Positions 35,274 through 43,370 of a DNA stretch of 64,000 bases are shown in pieces. The translations under genes were made by a program, and so were the position numbers. The first letter of the stretch is position 1. The number at the start of each line of letters is the position of its first letter. Origin of the DNA: Phycisphaerae bacterium (GTDB taxonomy: Bacteria; Planctomycetota; Phycisphaerae; Phycisphaerales; SM1A02); contig VGXO01000005.1 of NCBI GenBank assembly GCA_016873275.1, positions 1 through 64,000 on the forward strand, written 5' to 3'. The notes below the pieces were generated by a model. The model ran no database searches. It was not told the DNA's origin and worked only from the letters and a program-made list of their open reading frames with translations.

Positions 35274-36101
35274 TCAACGACCGCGGGCGGCGGCGACGAA
35301 GGCGCGGGCGCGGGCACCATCGATCGGACTCGACCAGCATCCGTCGCGCTTGATCGAGCTTCCCACGATGACCGCGTCCGCTCGATCGAGGAGCGCCTGG
35401 ACCGTGGCGGCGTCCGCGCCGGAGCCGACGACGACCGGTCGATGACACGCGGCTCGCGCGACCTCGAGGTCTGCCGGCGAGGTGGGATGCCCGGTCGCGA
35501 CGCCGGTGATCACCACCGCGTCTGCGCCAGAGAACTCGGTGCCCGCGACGAGCTCGGCGAGCCCAAGATCCGCGGTGATGGCATGGCTCGAGTGCTTCTT
35601 CCGGACGTCGGCGAGGATCGCGACGCCCTCGGCGCCGAGCTCGCGGCGTCGCCGGAGCAGAGGACCGGCGTCCGCGCGGTCGAGGAGTCCCTCGTCCGCG
35701 ACCGCGGCGTAGGCGAACCCCTCGGCGCGGAGGAAGCAGGCGCCGGTCGCGACGCAGATCGCGAGCGCCGCCTCGTTCGCGCCCGCGAGGACCTGCACCC
35801 CGACGGGAAGCCGCGTCGCCGACCGCACCGCGAGCACCGCGGCGGTCATCGCGGCGACGACCTCCGGACCGACCTCGCGGCGGAGGTAGGGGCGGTCGTG
35901 CATGTTCTCGACGAGCACCGCGTCGAACCCGGCGTCGGTCAGGAGCCGGGCGTCCGCCGCGGCGAGGTCGGCGATCTCCGAGACGCGGCGCGAGGCACGC
36001 GGCGTCCCCGGAAGCGCGTCGAGGTGGATCATGCCGACGAGCGCCCGCGGAGGAAGTCCGGGCACGGCACGGGCGTTCAAGGCGGGGGATGGCGTCGGCA
36101 C
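35274..36101 (-). CDS. BtpA/SgcQ-family protein
   Basis: 275 residues forming a TIM-barrel: VGMIHLDALPGTP, DAVLVENMHDRPY, PVGVQVLAGANEAAL, FLRAEGFAYA, ILADVRKKHSSH and the C-terminal VVGSGADAATVQALL. BtpA was described in cyanobacteria as needed for stable photosystem I, but the family is widespread and its chemistry is unknown, so no photosynthetic role is implied. A GTG at 36101 is chosen because AGGAG lies 8 bases upstream; an earlier frame start would overlap the channel gene. Confidence 0.78.
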   Translation of the reverse strand: MPTPSPALNARAVPGLPPRALVGMIHLDALPGTPRASRRVSEIADLAAADARLLTDAGFDAVLVENMHDRPYLRREVGPEVVAAMTAAVLAVRSATRLPVGVQVLAGANEAALAICVATGACFLRAEGFAYAAVADEGLLDRADAGPLLRRRRELGAEGVAILADVRKKHSSHAITADLGLAELVAGTEFSGADAVVITGVATGHPTSPADLEVARAACHRPVVVGSGADAATVQALLDRADAVIVGSSIKRDGCWSSPIDGARARAFVAAARGR

Positions 36102-36133
36102 GAGGACTCCTTCGCGGATCGTCCGCGGGGTGG

Positions 36134-37312
36134 TCAGGACTCGGACTCGCCCAGCGGGACGACCGATCCGAGGAACCGCTGGCGGACGAGCTGCCACTCC
36201 GGATCGGAGGTCGCCTCGAGCATCGCGAGGTTGATCTCGCTGGTCAGCTCGGGGGGAATGTCGGCGCCGAAGGCGAGGGCGATGTAGTCACGGGCGAGCG
36301 GCTGCGGGAGGAGCACGACCGCCGGATTGCCCCGCTCGCGGATCATCCATTGAAGCACCGAGAGGTCCGAGACCCAGGCGTCGATCTGACCCTTCTCGAG
36401 CGACGCCAGCCCCGCGCGGTCGTCCGCGAGGTAGGTGGGGGTGACCTGAAGCCGCGCGAGGATCTCCGCCGCGATGCTCGAGCGGAGCGTGGCGGTGCGA
36501 ACCTTCGAGAGGTCGCCGACGTGCGCGACCGTGGTCGCGCCGACGGTGAGGGTGATTCGGGAGGCGACGACCCCCGTGAAGAGCGCGACCAGCACGACGG
36601 AGCTGATCATCCAGATCGCGCCGATCAGGCGGCCCAGCGCGGTGACGGGCGCCTTGTCGCCGTAGCCGACCGTCGAGAAGGTGGTGACCGCCCACCAGGC
36701 GGCGCCGCCGAGTCCGTGCAGGACGCGCCGATGGAACTGCGCATTGCGCCGCCGCTCGGCGAGCCAGATCAGGATCGCGGCGACGGCATGGATCGCGAGG
36801 AGAAGGAACGCCAGCTGCACCACCTCGATCAGACCGAGCGAGGCGGAGACGCTCGGGAGCCAGCCGACCCGGGCGCGGGTCGCGACCCCCACGCCGGAGG
36901 TCTCGAACGGATGCGTGAGGCGACCGGCCCGCGCCCTCGCCGGGGTCACCGCCACCCCGATGCAGGTCGCATCGAGCGTCCCCTCGCGAAGCGCCTGCAG
37001 GATCTCGTCGGTGGGCATCTCCTCGAAGACGATGGACAAGCCGTTCGCCTTCGCGATGCGGCGACAGAGCTCGACGCCGAGCCCATCCCAGTCGCCGAGC
37101 GGCGTCCTGAAGCAATAGGGCGGGCGGTCGCTCGCCGCGATGCGGATCGGTCGAGATGGCGAGCCGATCGCGTCCTCCGCGACCGCGACCTTCGACGACT
37201 CGTTCGCGCGGGCGGCGGCACCGGCGTCCTGCGCCTGGGCGCGAGACGCATGCAGCATGGCGACGAGGAGGGCCAGGAACAGGATCGTCCGCGGGATCAC
37301 GAGGAGATGCAT
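36134..37312 (-). CDS. GluR0-like ionotropic receptor / potassium channel
   Basis: 392 residues. A signal peptide (1-27) precedes lobe 1 of a periplasmic solute-binding domain (IRIAASDRPPYCF, GLGVELCRRIAKANG, ~56-130). A channel module follows: TM1 ~163-186, pore loop with the potassium selectivity filter STVGYGD at 213-219, and TM2 ~232-252. Residues ~258-385 return as lobe 2 (VRTATLRSS, LEKGQIDAWVSDLSVLQW). This S1-TM-P-TM-S2 order is that of prokaryotic glutamate receptors such as GluR0. The ligand is unknown. 32 bp upstream of btpA on the same strand. Confidence 0.85.
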   Translation of the reverse strand: MHLLVIPRTILFLALLVAMLHASRAQAQDAGAAARANESSKVAVAEDAIGSPSRPIRIAASDRPPYCFRTPLGDWDGLGVELCRRIAKANGLSIVFEEMPTDEILQALREGTLDATCIGVAVTPARARAGRLTHPFETSGVGVATRARVGWLPSVSASLGLIEVVQLAFLLLAIHAVAAILIWLAERRRNAQFHRRVLHGLGGAAWWAVTTFSTVGYGDKAPVTALGRLIGAIWMISSVVLVALFTGVVASRITLTVGATTVAHVGDLSKVRTATLRSSIAAEILARLQVTPTYLADDRAGLASLEKGQIDAWVSDLSVLQWMIRERGNPAVVLLPQPLARDYIALAFGADIPPELTSEINLAMLEATSDPEWQLVRQRFLGSVVPLGESES

Positions 37313-37381
37313 CCGTTGGGCGAAGGCTCGGGACGTTCGCGGCGTCCGGGCGTCCGTCGCCTCGTCCTTACACTCTACGAG

Positions 37382-38398
37382 ATGCCCAGCGAGCGACCGG
37401 AGTCCCATCGCGTCGAGGTGCGGAGCCGCGAGGGGGTGGCGCTGCTTGCCTTGGTCTCGCCGACGGCGAGCGTCGAGCTTTGCCCGGCGGCGGGGTTCTC
37501 CGCGGTCTCCTTCCGCGTCGGCTCGACCGAGCACCTGCGGCTTCCCGTCGGTCTCGCCGCCTACGCGGCATCGACCCGCACCGGCGGGGTGCCGCTCCTG
37601 CATCCCTTCGCCAACCGGCTCCGCGGCACGCGCTGGACCTTTGGCGGGCGGACGGTCGATCCCGACGCCACGCCGCTTCGCCATGCGGACTCGAAGGGGA
37701 GACCGATGCACGGCTACCTCCTTCGATGGCCGGGCGCCTCTCCTTCGGATGCCGCGCGTTCCGCGTGGACGATCGCCACCGAGGTGGACGACGAGGGCGC
37801 GGAGATTCGAGGCTCGATCGAGTGGGCGGACCATCCCGAGCTGATGGCGGCGTTTCCGTTCCCGCATCGCCTCACCCAGCGGCATCGCCTGCAGGACGCC
37901 CGCTTCGACGTCTCGGTCTCGATCGACGCGCGGCAGGTCGCGGTGCCCGTCGCGTTCGGGTGGCACCCGTACCTTCGGATCGAGGGCGTCGCCCGCGAGG
38001 AGCTCTCGCTCGCGCTGCCCTCGCTCTCCCACGTCTCGCTCGACGTGGACGGACTGCCCATCCGCCGTGGCGGTCGTCTCGTCGAGGCGCCTCGGGCGGC
38101 GACGAGGACGCCGCTCGCGGCGCAGGCGTTCGACGACCTCTTCCGGCTCGGCGAGTCCGCGGGCAACGCGTCGATCGACTCGCCCGGTCGGTCGACCGTG
38201 GTGCTGCGACCGGGAGCGAACATCCGCTTCCTGCAGGTCTACTCGCCCGCGGGCGCGGACTTCGTCGCGGTCGAGCCGATGACCGCGCCGACCGCGGCGC
38301 TCGACGACGGCGGCGAGGACCTTCCCTCGGTGCCGCCGCGCGGCACCTTCACCGCGTCGTTCTCGATCGAGGTCCTGCCGGCGCCGCGGGCAGCCTGA
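37382..38398 (+). CDS. aldose 1-epimerase family protein
   Basis: 338 residues from ATG at 37382. Galactose-mutarotase fold with the substrate His/arginine motifs: LLHPFANRLRGTRW, catalytic-type His in ADSKGRPMHGYLLRW, VAFGWHPYLRI and FVAVEPMTAP with the C-terminal catalytic Glu. It interconverts alpha and beta anomers of a sugar or acts as a hexose-phosphate mutarotase. Divergent from the channel gene; no sugar catabolic gene is adjacent. Confidence 0.85.
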   Translation: MPSERPESHRVEVRSREGVALLALVSPTASVELCPAAGFSAVSFRVGSTEHLRLPVGLAAYAASTRTGGVPLLHPFANRLRGTRWTFGGRTVDPDATPLRHADSKGRPMHGYLLRWPGASPSDAARSAWTIATEVDDEGAEIRGSIEWADHPELMAAFPFPHRLTQRHRLQDARFDVSVSIDARQVAVPVAFGWHPYLRIEGVAREELSLALPSLSHVSLDVDGLPIRRGGRLVEAPRAATRTPLAAQAFDDLFRLGESAGNASIDSPGRSTVVLRPGANIRFLQVYSPAGADFVAVEPMTAPTAALDDGGEDLPSVPPRGTFTASFSIEVLPAPRAA

Positions 38399-38407
38399 CC
38401 GAGGCGA

Positions 38408-40330
38408 TCAGCGGCGCAGGATCCCGCGCTCGCGGAGCAGCCCGACGATGCGTGCCGCGATCTGTTCGGGGGTCTGCCGGGCGCTCTCGATGACCAGGTC
38501 GGCGTCCCGCGGTACCTCGTAGGGGAAGTCGACGCCCGGCAGCGAGACCGAGCCCCTCGATCGATAGAGATCCGGGAGCCTCGCGCGGCAGTGCTCGAGC
38601 GGCGCGTCGAGGTGCACCAGCACGAATCGCTCCGTCCCGATGAGCTCCTCGGCGCGGGCGCGGGTCGACGCCTCCGGCGCCACGAACGCGCCGATGGCGA
38701 TGACGCCGGCGTCGTTCACGAGCCGCGCGACCTCCATCGCCCGGCGGAGGTTCTCCGAGCGCTCCGCGGCGCTGAAGCCGAGGTCGCGGCTGAGTCCCCG
38801 CCGCATGCGCTGGCTGTCGAGGACGATCGCCGCGTGACCGGCGTCGAAGAGCGCCCGTTCGAGGGCGAATGCCGCCTCGGTCTTGCCGGAGCCGGAGAGA
38901 CCGGTCAGGAGGATCGTGGCGGGGGCGTGCCCGAGCGACTCGATCCGCTCGCGCGGCTCGACCCGGCTCCGCTCCTCCACCAGCGTCGCGCTGCCCGGCG
39001 AGGTGTCCCAGTGCTCGCCGCCGCCCGAGCTCGACCCGATGATCATGCCGGCGCCGACGGTCGCGTTCGAGATCCGGTCGATCACGATGAACGCGCCGGT
39101 GGTGCGGTTCCGCGAGTAGGGATCGAAGCAGAGCGGCTCGTTGACGACGAGCTGCACCGTGCCGATCTCGTTCAGTCCGAGCGCCACCGCGGGTGATGAC
39201 TCGAGGGTGTTGACGTCGATCTGGCTGCGGATCGCCGCGAAGACGCCCGGCGTCTTGCGGCTCGTGTGCTTGATGAGGTACTCGCGACCCGCGACCATCG
39301 GCTCCTCGTGCATCCAGACGAGCGTCGCCTCGATGCGGGCGCCGACCTCGGGCAGCGAGTCGGGATGGACGAGCATGTCGCCGCGGGAGACGTCGATCTC
39401 GTCCGCGAGGGTGATCGTCACCGCCTGCGGGGCGTGGGCGCGGTCGAGGTCGCCGTCGAAGGTGACGATCCGCTCGACCCTCGAGCGCCGACGCGAGGGG
39501 AGCGCCATGATCTCGTCGCCCGGGCGGATCACCCCGGAGGCAAGGCTGCCGCAGAAGCCGCGGAAGTCGAGGTTCGGGCGGTTCACCCACTGCACCGGCA
39601 GCCGCAGGTCGCGCAGGTTGAGGTCGCTTGCCACCGGCACCGACTCGAGATGCTCGATGAGCGTCGGACCGGAGTACCACGGCAGGCTGCCTCCGCGGTT
39701 GACCACGTTCTCGCCCTTGAGCGCCGACATCGGAATGAAGGTCATCTGGCGCTCGGGGAGCTTCGCGGCGAACTGCAGGTAGTCGTCGCGGATCCGGTCG
39801 AAGACCGCCTCGTCCCAGTCGACGAGGTCCATCTTGTTGATCGCGATCACCGCGTGGCGGATGCCGAGCAGCGAGGTGATGAAGCTGTGCCTCCGCGTCT
39901 GCACCATCATGCCGTGGCGGGCGTCGATCAGGATCACCGCGACGTCGGCGGTCGAGGCGCCGGTCGCCATGTTCCGGGTGTACTGCTCGTGGCCGGGCGT
40001 GTCGGCGATGATGAACTTGCGCTTCGGCGTCGTGAAGTAGCGATACGCCACGTCGATCGTGATGCCCTGCTCCCGCTCGGCGCGGAGACCGTCGGTGAGC
40101 AGCGCCGGGTCGAAGTCATCGCCGGTGGTGCCGAAGCGGGCGGAGTCGCGCTTCACCGCGGCGAGCTGGTCCTCGAAGATCATCTTCGAGTCGTAGAGCA
40201 TGCGTCCGATCAGCGTCGACTTGCCGTCGTCGACGGAGCCGCAGGTGATGAAGCGGAGCAGCTGCTTGTGCTCGTGCTGCTTGAGGTAGGCGACGATGTC
40301 GTCGGCGGGATCGATGGCGGGGGCGCTCAT
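38408..40330 (-). CDS. cysNC: sulfate adenylyltransferase subunit 1 fused to a degenerate APS kinase
   Basis: 640 residues. Residues ~20-440 are the CysN GTPase (G1 GSVDDGKS 31-38, G3 DTPGHEQY, G4 NKMD, then the elongation-factor-like barrels). Residues ~470-640 are an APS-kinase-like domain with P-loop GLSGSGKT (477-484). In that domain DGDNVR has become DSQRMR (505-510), FISPFR has become FVAPEA (549-554), and DPKGLYxKA has become [12 protein letters not shown] binding may persist but APS phosphorylation is doubtful. It lies 26 bp downstream of cysD. Confidence 0.9.
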   Translation of the reverse strand: MSAPAIDPADDIVAYLKQHEHKQLLRFITCGSVDDGKSTLIGRMLYDSKMIFEDQLAAVKRDSARFGTTGDDFDPALLTDGLRAEREQGITIDVAYRYFTTPKRKFIIADTPGHEQYTRNMATGASTADVAVILIDARHGMMVQTRRHSFITSLLGIRHAVIAINKMDLVDWDEAVFDRIRDDYLQFAAKLPERQMTFIPMSALKGENVVNRGGSLPWYSGPTLIEHLESVPVASDLNLRDLRLPVQWVNRPNLDFRGFCGSLASGVIRPGDEIMALPSRRRSRVERIVTFDGDLDRAHAPQAVTITLADEIDVSRGDMLVHPDSLPEVGARIEATLVWMHEEPMVAGREYLIKHTSRKTPGVFAAIRSQIDVNTLESSPAVALGLNEIGTVQLVVNEPLCFDPYSRNRTTGAFIVIDRISNATVGAGMIIGSSSGGGEHWDTSPGSATLVEERSRVEPRERIESLGHAPATILLTGLSGSGKTEAAFALERALFDAGHAAIVLDSQRMRRGLSRDLGFSAAERSENLRRAMEVARLVNDAGVIAIGAFVAPEASTRARAEELIGTERFVLVHLDAPLEHCRARLPDLYRSRGSVSLPGVDFPYEVPRDADLVIESARQTPEQIAARIVGLLRERGILRR

Positions 40331-40356
40331 GGGTGGCTCGTCGTGCGGCTCGCGGA

Positions 40357-41268
40357 TCAGTAGTAGCCCTGGACCTTCTTCTCCTCCATCGAGGCGCCGG
40401 GGTCGGCGTCGATGACGCGGCCTTCCCGCTCGCTGCGGGTGGCGAGGAGCATCTCGCGGATGATCTCGGGGAGCTCCGTCGCGCGGCTCTCGGTCGCGCC
40501 CGTGAGCGGGTAGCAGCCGAGCGTGCGGAAGCGGACCCACTTCATCTCCGCGGTCGCCGCGAGCTCCTTGGGCATGCGGTCGTCGTCGACGAGGATCAGC
40601 TGTCCCTCGTGCCGCACCACCGGGCGTTCGGCGGCGCGGTAGACGTCGACGAGCGGGATCTTTTCGAGATGGATGTACTGCCAGACGTCGAGCTCGGTCC
40701 AGTTGGAGATCGGGAAGACCCGGATCTGCTCGCCCTTGTCGACCTCGGTGTTGTAGAGGTTCCAGAGCTCCGGGCGCTGGTTCTTGGGATCCCAGCGATG
40801 CCTCGAGTCGCGGAAGGAGAAGACCCGCTCCTTAGCGCGGGACTTCTCCTCGTCGCGGCGACCGCCGCCGAACGCGGCATCGAAGCGATGCTTGTCGAGC
40901 GCCTGCTTGAGGGCGCCGAGGTTCATGATGTCGGTGTACTTCTTGGATCCGTGGGTGAACGGGGTGATCCCCTCAGCGACGCCCTTCTCGTTGATGTGGA
41001 CGATCACCTCGAGACCGAGCTGCTTCACGACGTACTCGTCGCGGAAGGCGTACATCGACTGGAAGTTCCAGGTGGTGTCGACGTGCAGCAGCGGAAAGGG
41101 CGGCTTGGACGGATGGAACGCCTTCCGTGCGAGATGGAGCATCACGCAGGAGTCCTTTCCCACCGAGAAGAGCATCACCGGATTCGAGAAGGTCGCAGCG
41201 ACCTCGCGGATGATGTGGATGCTCTCCGCTTCGAGGGCCTTGAGATGGGTCAGGGCGAGGTCGGACAT
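40357..41268 (-). CDS. cysD: sulfate adenylyltransferase subunit 2
   Basis: 303 residues from ATG at 41268. PP-loop motif [20 protein letters not shown], then [33 protein letters not shown] and the conserved C-terminal [25 protein letters not shown]-type ending (last residues VQGYY). With CysN it forms adenosine 5'-phosphosulfate from sulfate and ATP, driven by GTP hydrolysis. First gene of the minus-strand cysD-cysNC unit. Confidence 0.95.
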   Translation of the reverse strand: MSDLALTHLKALEAESIHIIREVAATFSNPVMLFSVGKDSCVMLHLARKAFHPSKPPFPLLHVDTTWNFQSMYAFRDEYVVKQLGLEVIVHINEKGVAEGITPFTHGSKKYTDIMNLGALKQALDKHRFDAAFGGGRRDEEKSRAKERVFSFRDSRHRWDPKNQRPELWNLYNTEVDKGEQIRVFPISNWTELDVWQYIHLEKIPLVDVYRAAERPVVRHEGQLILVDDDRMPKELAATAEMKWVRFRTLGCYPLTGATESRATELPEIIREMLLATRSEREGRVIDADPGASMEEKKVQGYY

Positions 41269-41453
41269 GGCGGATCCCGAAGGGCGGATGGAGACCACGA
41301 TCTCGGTCGAGCCGCTCAGGGGTCATCGGACATCGGGTGACTCCGCCGTGGCGATTGGGACCGAGAAGTTCGCGTGGGCGGTCGGATCGTCCGATGATCG
41401 GTCGGCGGGTCGCGAGCGGCTCGCGAACGACGTCCCGATCGGGAGCCGCTTCC

Positions 41454-42080
41454 ATGTCCGATCCGACCGGCGATCCCGACAATCCTTCTCGCGACGTGGT
41501 CTGGGACTCGGGGGTGATGCCGCGCGAGTCCCGTGAGCGTCTGCTCGGCCAGCGGGGGGGCACGGTCTGGATGACGGGAGTCTCCGGAAGCGGCAAGAGC
41601 ACCGTCGCCGCCGTCCTCGAACGGCGCCTCGTCGAGGAGGGTCGGCTCGCCTATCGGCTCGACGGCGACAACCTGCGCCACGGGCTCAACGCCGACTTGG
41701 GCTTCTCCGCCGAGGACCGCACCGAGAACATTCGCCGAGCGGGCGAGGTCTGCCGACTGCTCGCCGACACCGGCGCGATCGTGCTCGCGACCTTCATCAG
41801 CCCGTTCAGGAAGGACCGCGCCGCGTGCCGCGCCGTCCACGAGCAGGCGGGCATTCCCTTCTTCGAGGTGCACGTCCACTGCCCGCTCGACGTGGCGGAG
41901 TCGCGCGATCCGAAGGGCCTCTACAAGAAGGCCCGCAGCGGCGGCATCGCCCACTTCACCGGCATCGGGCAGCAGTACGAGCCGCCGACGGCGGCCGACC
42001 TCGAACTCGACACCGCGATGCTTGCCGTTGACGAGGCGGCGGAGGCGCTGCTCGCGTTCCTGCGTCTGCGGCTGATCTGA
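41454..42080 (+). CDS. cysC: adenylylsulfate kinase (stand-alone, intact)
   Basis: 208 residues. All APS-kinase motifs are kept: P-loop GVSGSGKST (42-50), DGDNLRHGLNADLGFS (from 70), FISPFRKDR (114-122) and DPKGLYKKARSG (152-163), plus TGIGQQYEPP. It phosphorylates APS to PAPS. It is divergent from cysD and 55 bp from convergent cysQ. It probably supplies the activity that the fused CysNC kinase appears to have lost. GGGAG lies 13 bases upstream of the ATG. Confidence 0.94.
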   Translation: MSDPTGDPDNPSRDVVWDSGVMPRESRERLLGQRGGTVWMTGVSGSGKSTVAAVLERRLVEEGRLAYRLDGDNLRHGLNADLGFSAEDRTENIRRAGEVCRLLADTGAIVLATFISPFRKDRAACRAVHEQAGIPFFEVHVHCPLDVAESRDPKGLYKKARSGGIAHFTGIGQQYEPPTAADLELDTAMLAVDEAAEALLAFLRLRLI

Positions 42081-42135
42081 ATCGCCCAGACTCGACCCGA
42101 TCGACCGGTCTCGACCGGATCGAGCGGGCGAGGGA

Positions 42136-43149
42136 TCAGGTCCGCGCGATCGCCTCGATCAGGCGGGGATGAAGCTCGGGGCTCGCCGCGACGATGCCGC
42201 GGTTTCGTTCGAGACCGCGGCCATGGCGGAAGTCGAGGGGTCGTCCCTCGCAGTCGGTGACCACGGCGCCCGCCTCCGTCGCCACGAGCGAGCCCGCGGC
42301 GTGGTCCCAGATCCGCTCGACGTAGTCCTTCTTGGTGGGCAGGCGGAGGTAGGCGTGCGCCTGCCCCCGCGCGACGACCGCGTACTTGCATTGGCTGTCG
42401 AGGCGGACCGGTGGCGCCGACGAGCCGCAGCGGGCGAGCACCGCCGCGGTGCGGTCCTGCTTGCTGTGGCTCGATTCGACGGACTCGCAGGAGACGATCC
42501 CGGTCGAGGGCGACCATCGCGCCGCCCGGATCCTTCGGGCGTCGCCGTCGGCGGTGCCGAGCGGACGGATCGTCGCGCCTCCGCCGAGGGTCGCGGAGGC
42601 AAGGCAGCCACGCGGATCCGAGGAGTCGACGTCGCCGTCGATCGCCGCGGGGAGATGCGGGCATCCCAGCGCCGCGACGCTGGGGCGACCGTCCGCGATG
42701 AAGGCGAGCGCGACCGCGTACTGCTGCCGACGCAGGAAGCCCTTGGTGCCATCGACCGGATCGAGGGTCCAGAAGCCCCGCGCGTCGGGCTCCGCGGTGC
42801 CGCGGTGCACCGCGGCGATCACGTCCTCTGGTCGGACGTCGGGCAGGACCGTCCGCACCGCGGCGGTCGCGGCATCGAGCAGCGTCCGTCCCGCCTCGCC
42901 CTCGAGGACCTCCGGTCGCTCCTCGCCGACGAGCCGAAGCGGCGGCGGAAGGAGCCGCTCGAGGGTGAGGACCACCACCGCCTGCGCCGCGAAGTCCGCG
43001 ATCGTGACGGGACTCCGGTCCTCCTTGAGGTGGGCGTGGATCTCCCCCGGGCGATCGTGGACGGAACGGGTGGCGCGGCACGCCGCCTCCACCGCCGCCG
43101 TCGCGGCGCGGAGCAGTTCGGTCGGTGGGCACGCGGCGTGGGTGGGCAT
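42136..43149 (-). CDS. cysQ: 3'(2'),5'-bisphosphate nucleotidase (inositol monophosphatase fold)
   Basis: 337 residues. Metal-binding motifs of the IMPase superfamily: VGEERPEVLEG (GEE), LDPVDGTKGFLRRQQYAVALA (DPxDGTxGF, diagnostic of the PAP-phosphatase branch) and ERIWDHAAGSLVATEAGA (WDxAAG). It hydrolyses PAP to AMP, relieving inhibition of PAPS-using enzymes. Context beside cysC and cysD fits sulfate assimilation or sulfotransferase metabolism. It resembles plant/yeast HAL2-type proteins in length more than E. coli CysQ. Confidence 0.88.
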   Translation of the reverse strand: MPTHAACPPTELLRAATAAVEAACRATRSVHDRPGEIHAHLKEDRSPVTIADFAAQAVVVLTLERLLPPPLRLVGEERPEVLEGEAGRTLLDAATAAVRTVLPDVRPEDVIAAVHRGTAEPDARGFWTLDPVDGTKGFLRRQQYAVALAFIADGRPSVAALGCPHLPAAIDGDVDSSDPRGCLASATLGGGATIRPLGTADGDARRIRAARWSPSTGIVSCESVESSHSKQDRTAAVLARCGSSAPPVRLDSQCKYAVVARGQAHAYLRLPTKKDYVERIWDHAAGSLVATEAGAVVTDCEGRPLDFRHGRGLERNRGIVAASPELHPRLIEAIART

Positions 43150-43370
43150 CAGGTCAGTATCGGTCGATCAGGCGCTGCCGCCCTCGCGGTCGGCGGAGTC
43201 CGCGGGGGATCTTCGTCAGGGTTTGCGGGATTGACTGCGGCGACTTCGCCGTAGACTGCGACCGCCCGGGTCCGCCGGATCCCGGGTCGCAGACGCCGTG
43301 GGCATGGATGCCGTCCTCGGGTTTCTGCATCGGCGGCTGCGGACCGTTCCCGGTCTCGAGGGACGCCGCC

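Noticed and set aside
35274-36101. Photosynthesis gene (BtpA)
   Set aside because: The family is widespread in non-photosynthetic bacteria and no photosystem genes are present; only the family name was kept.
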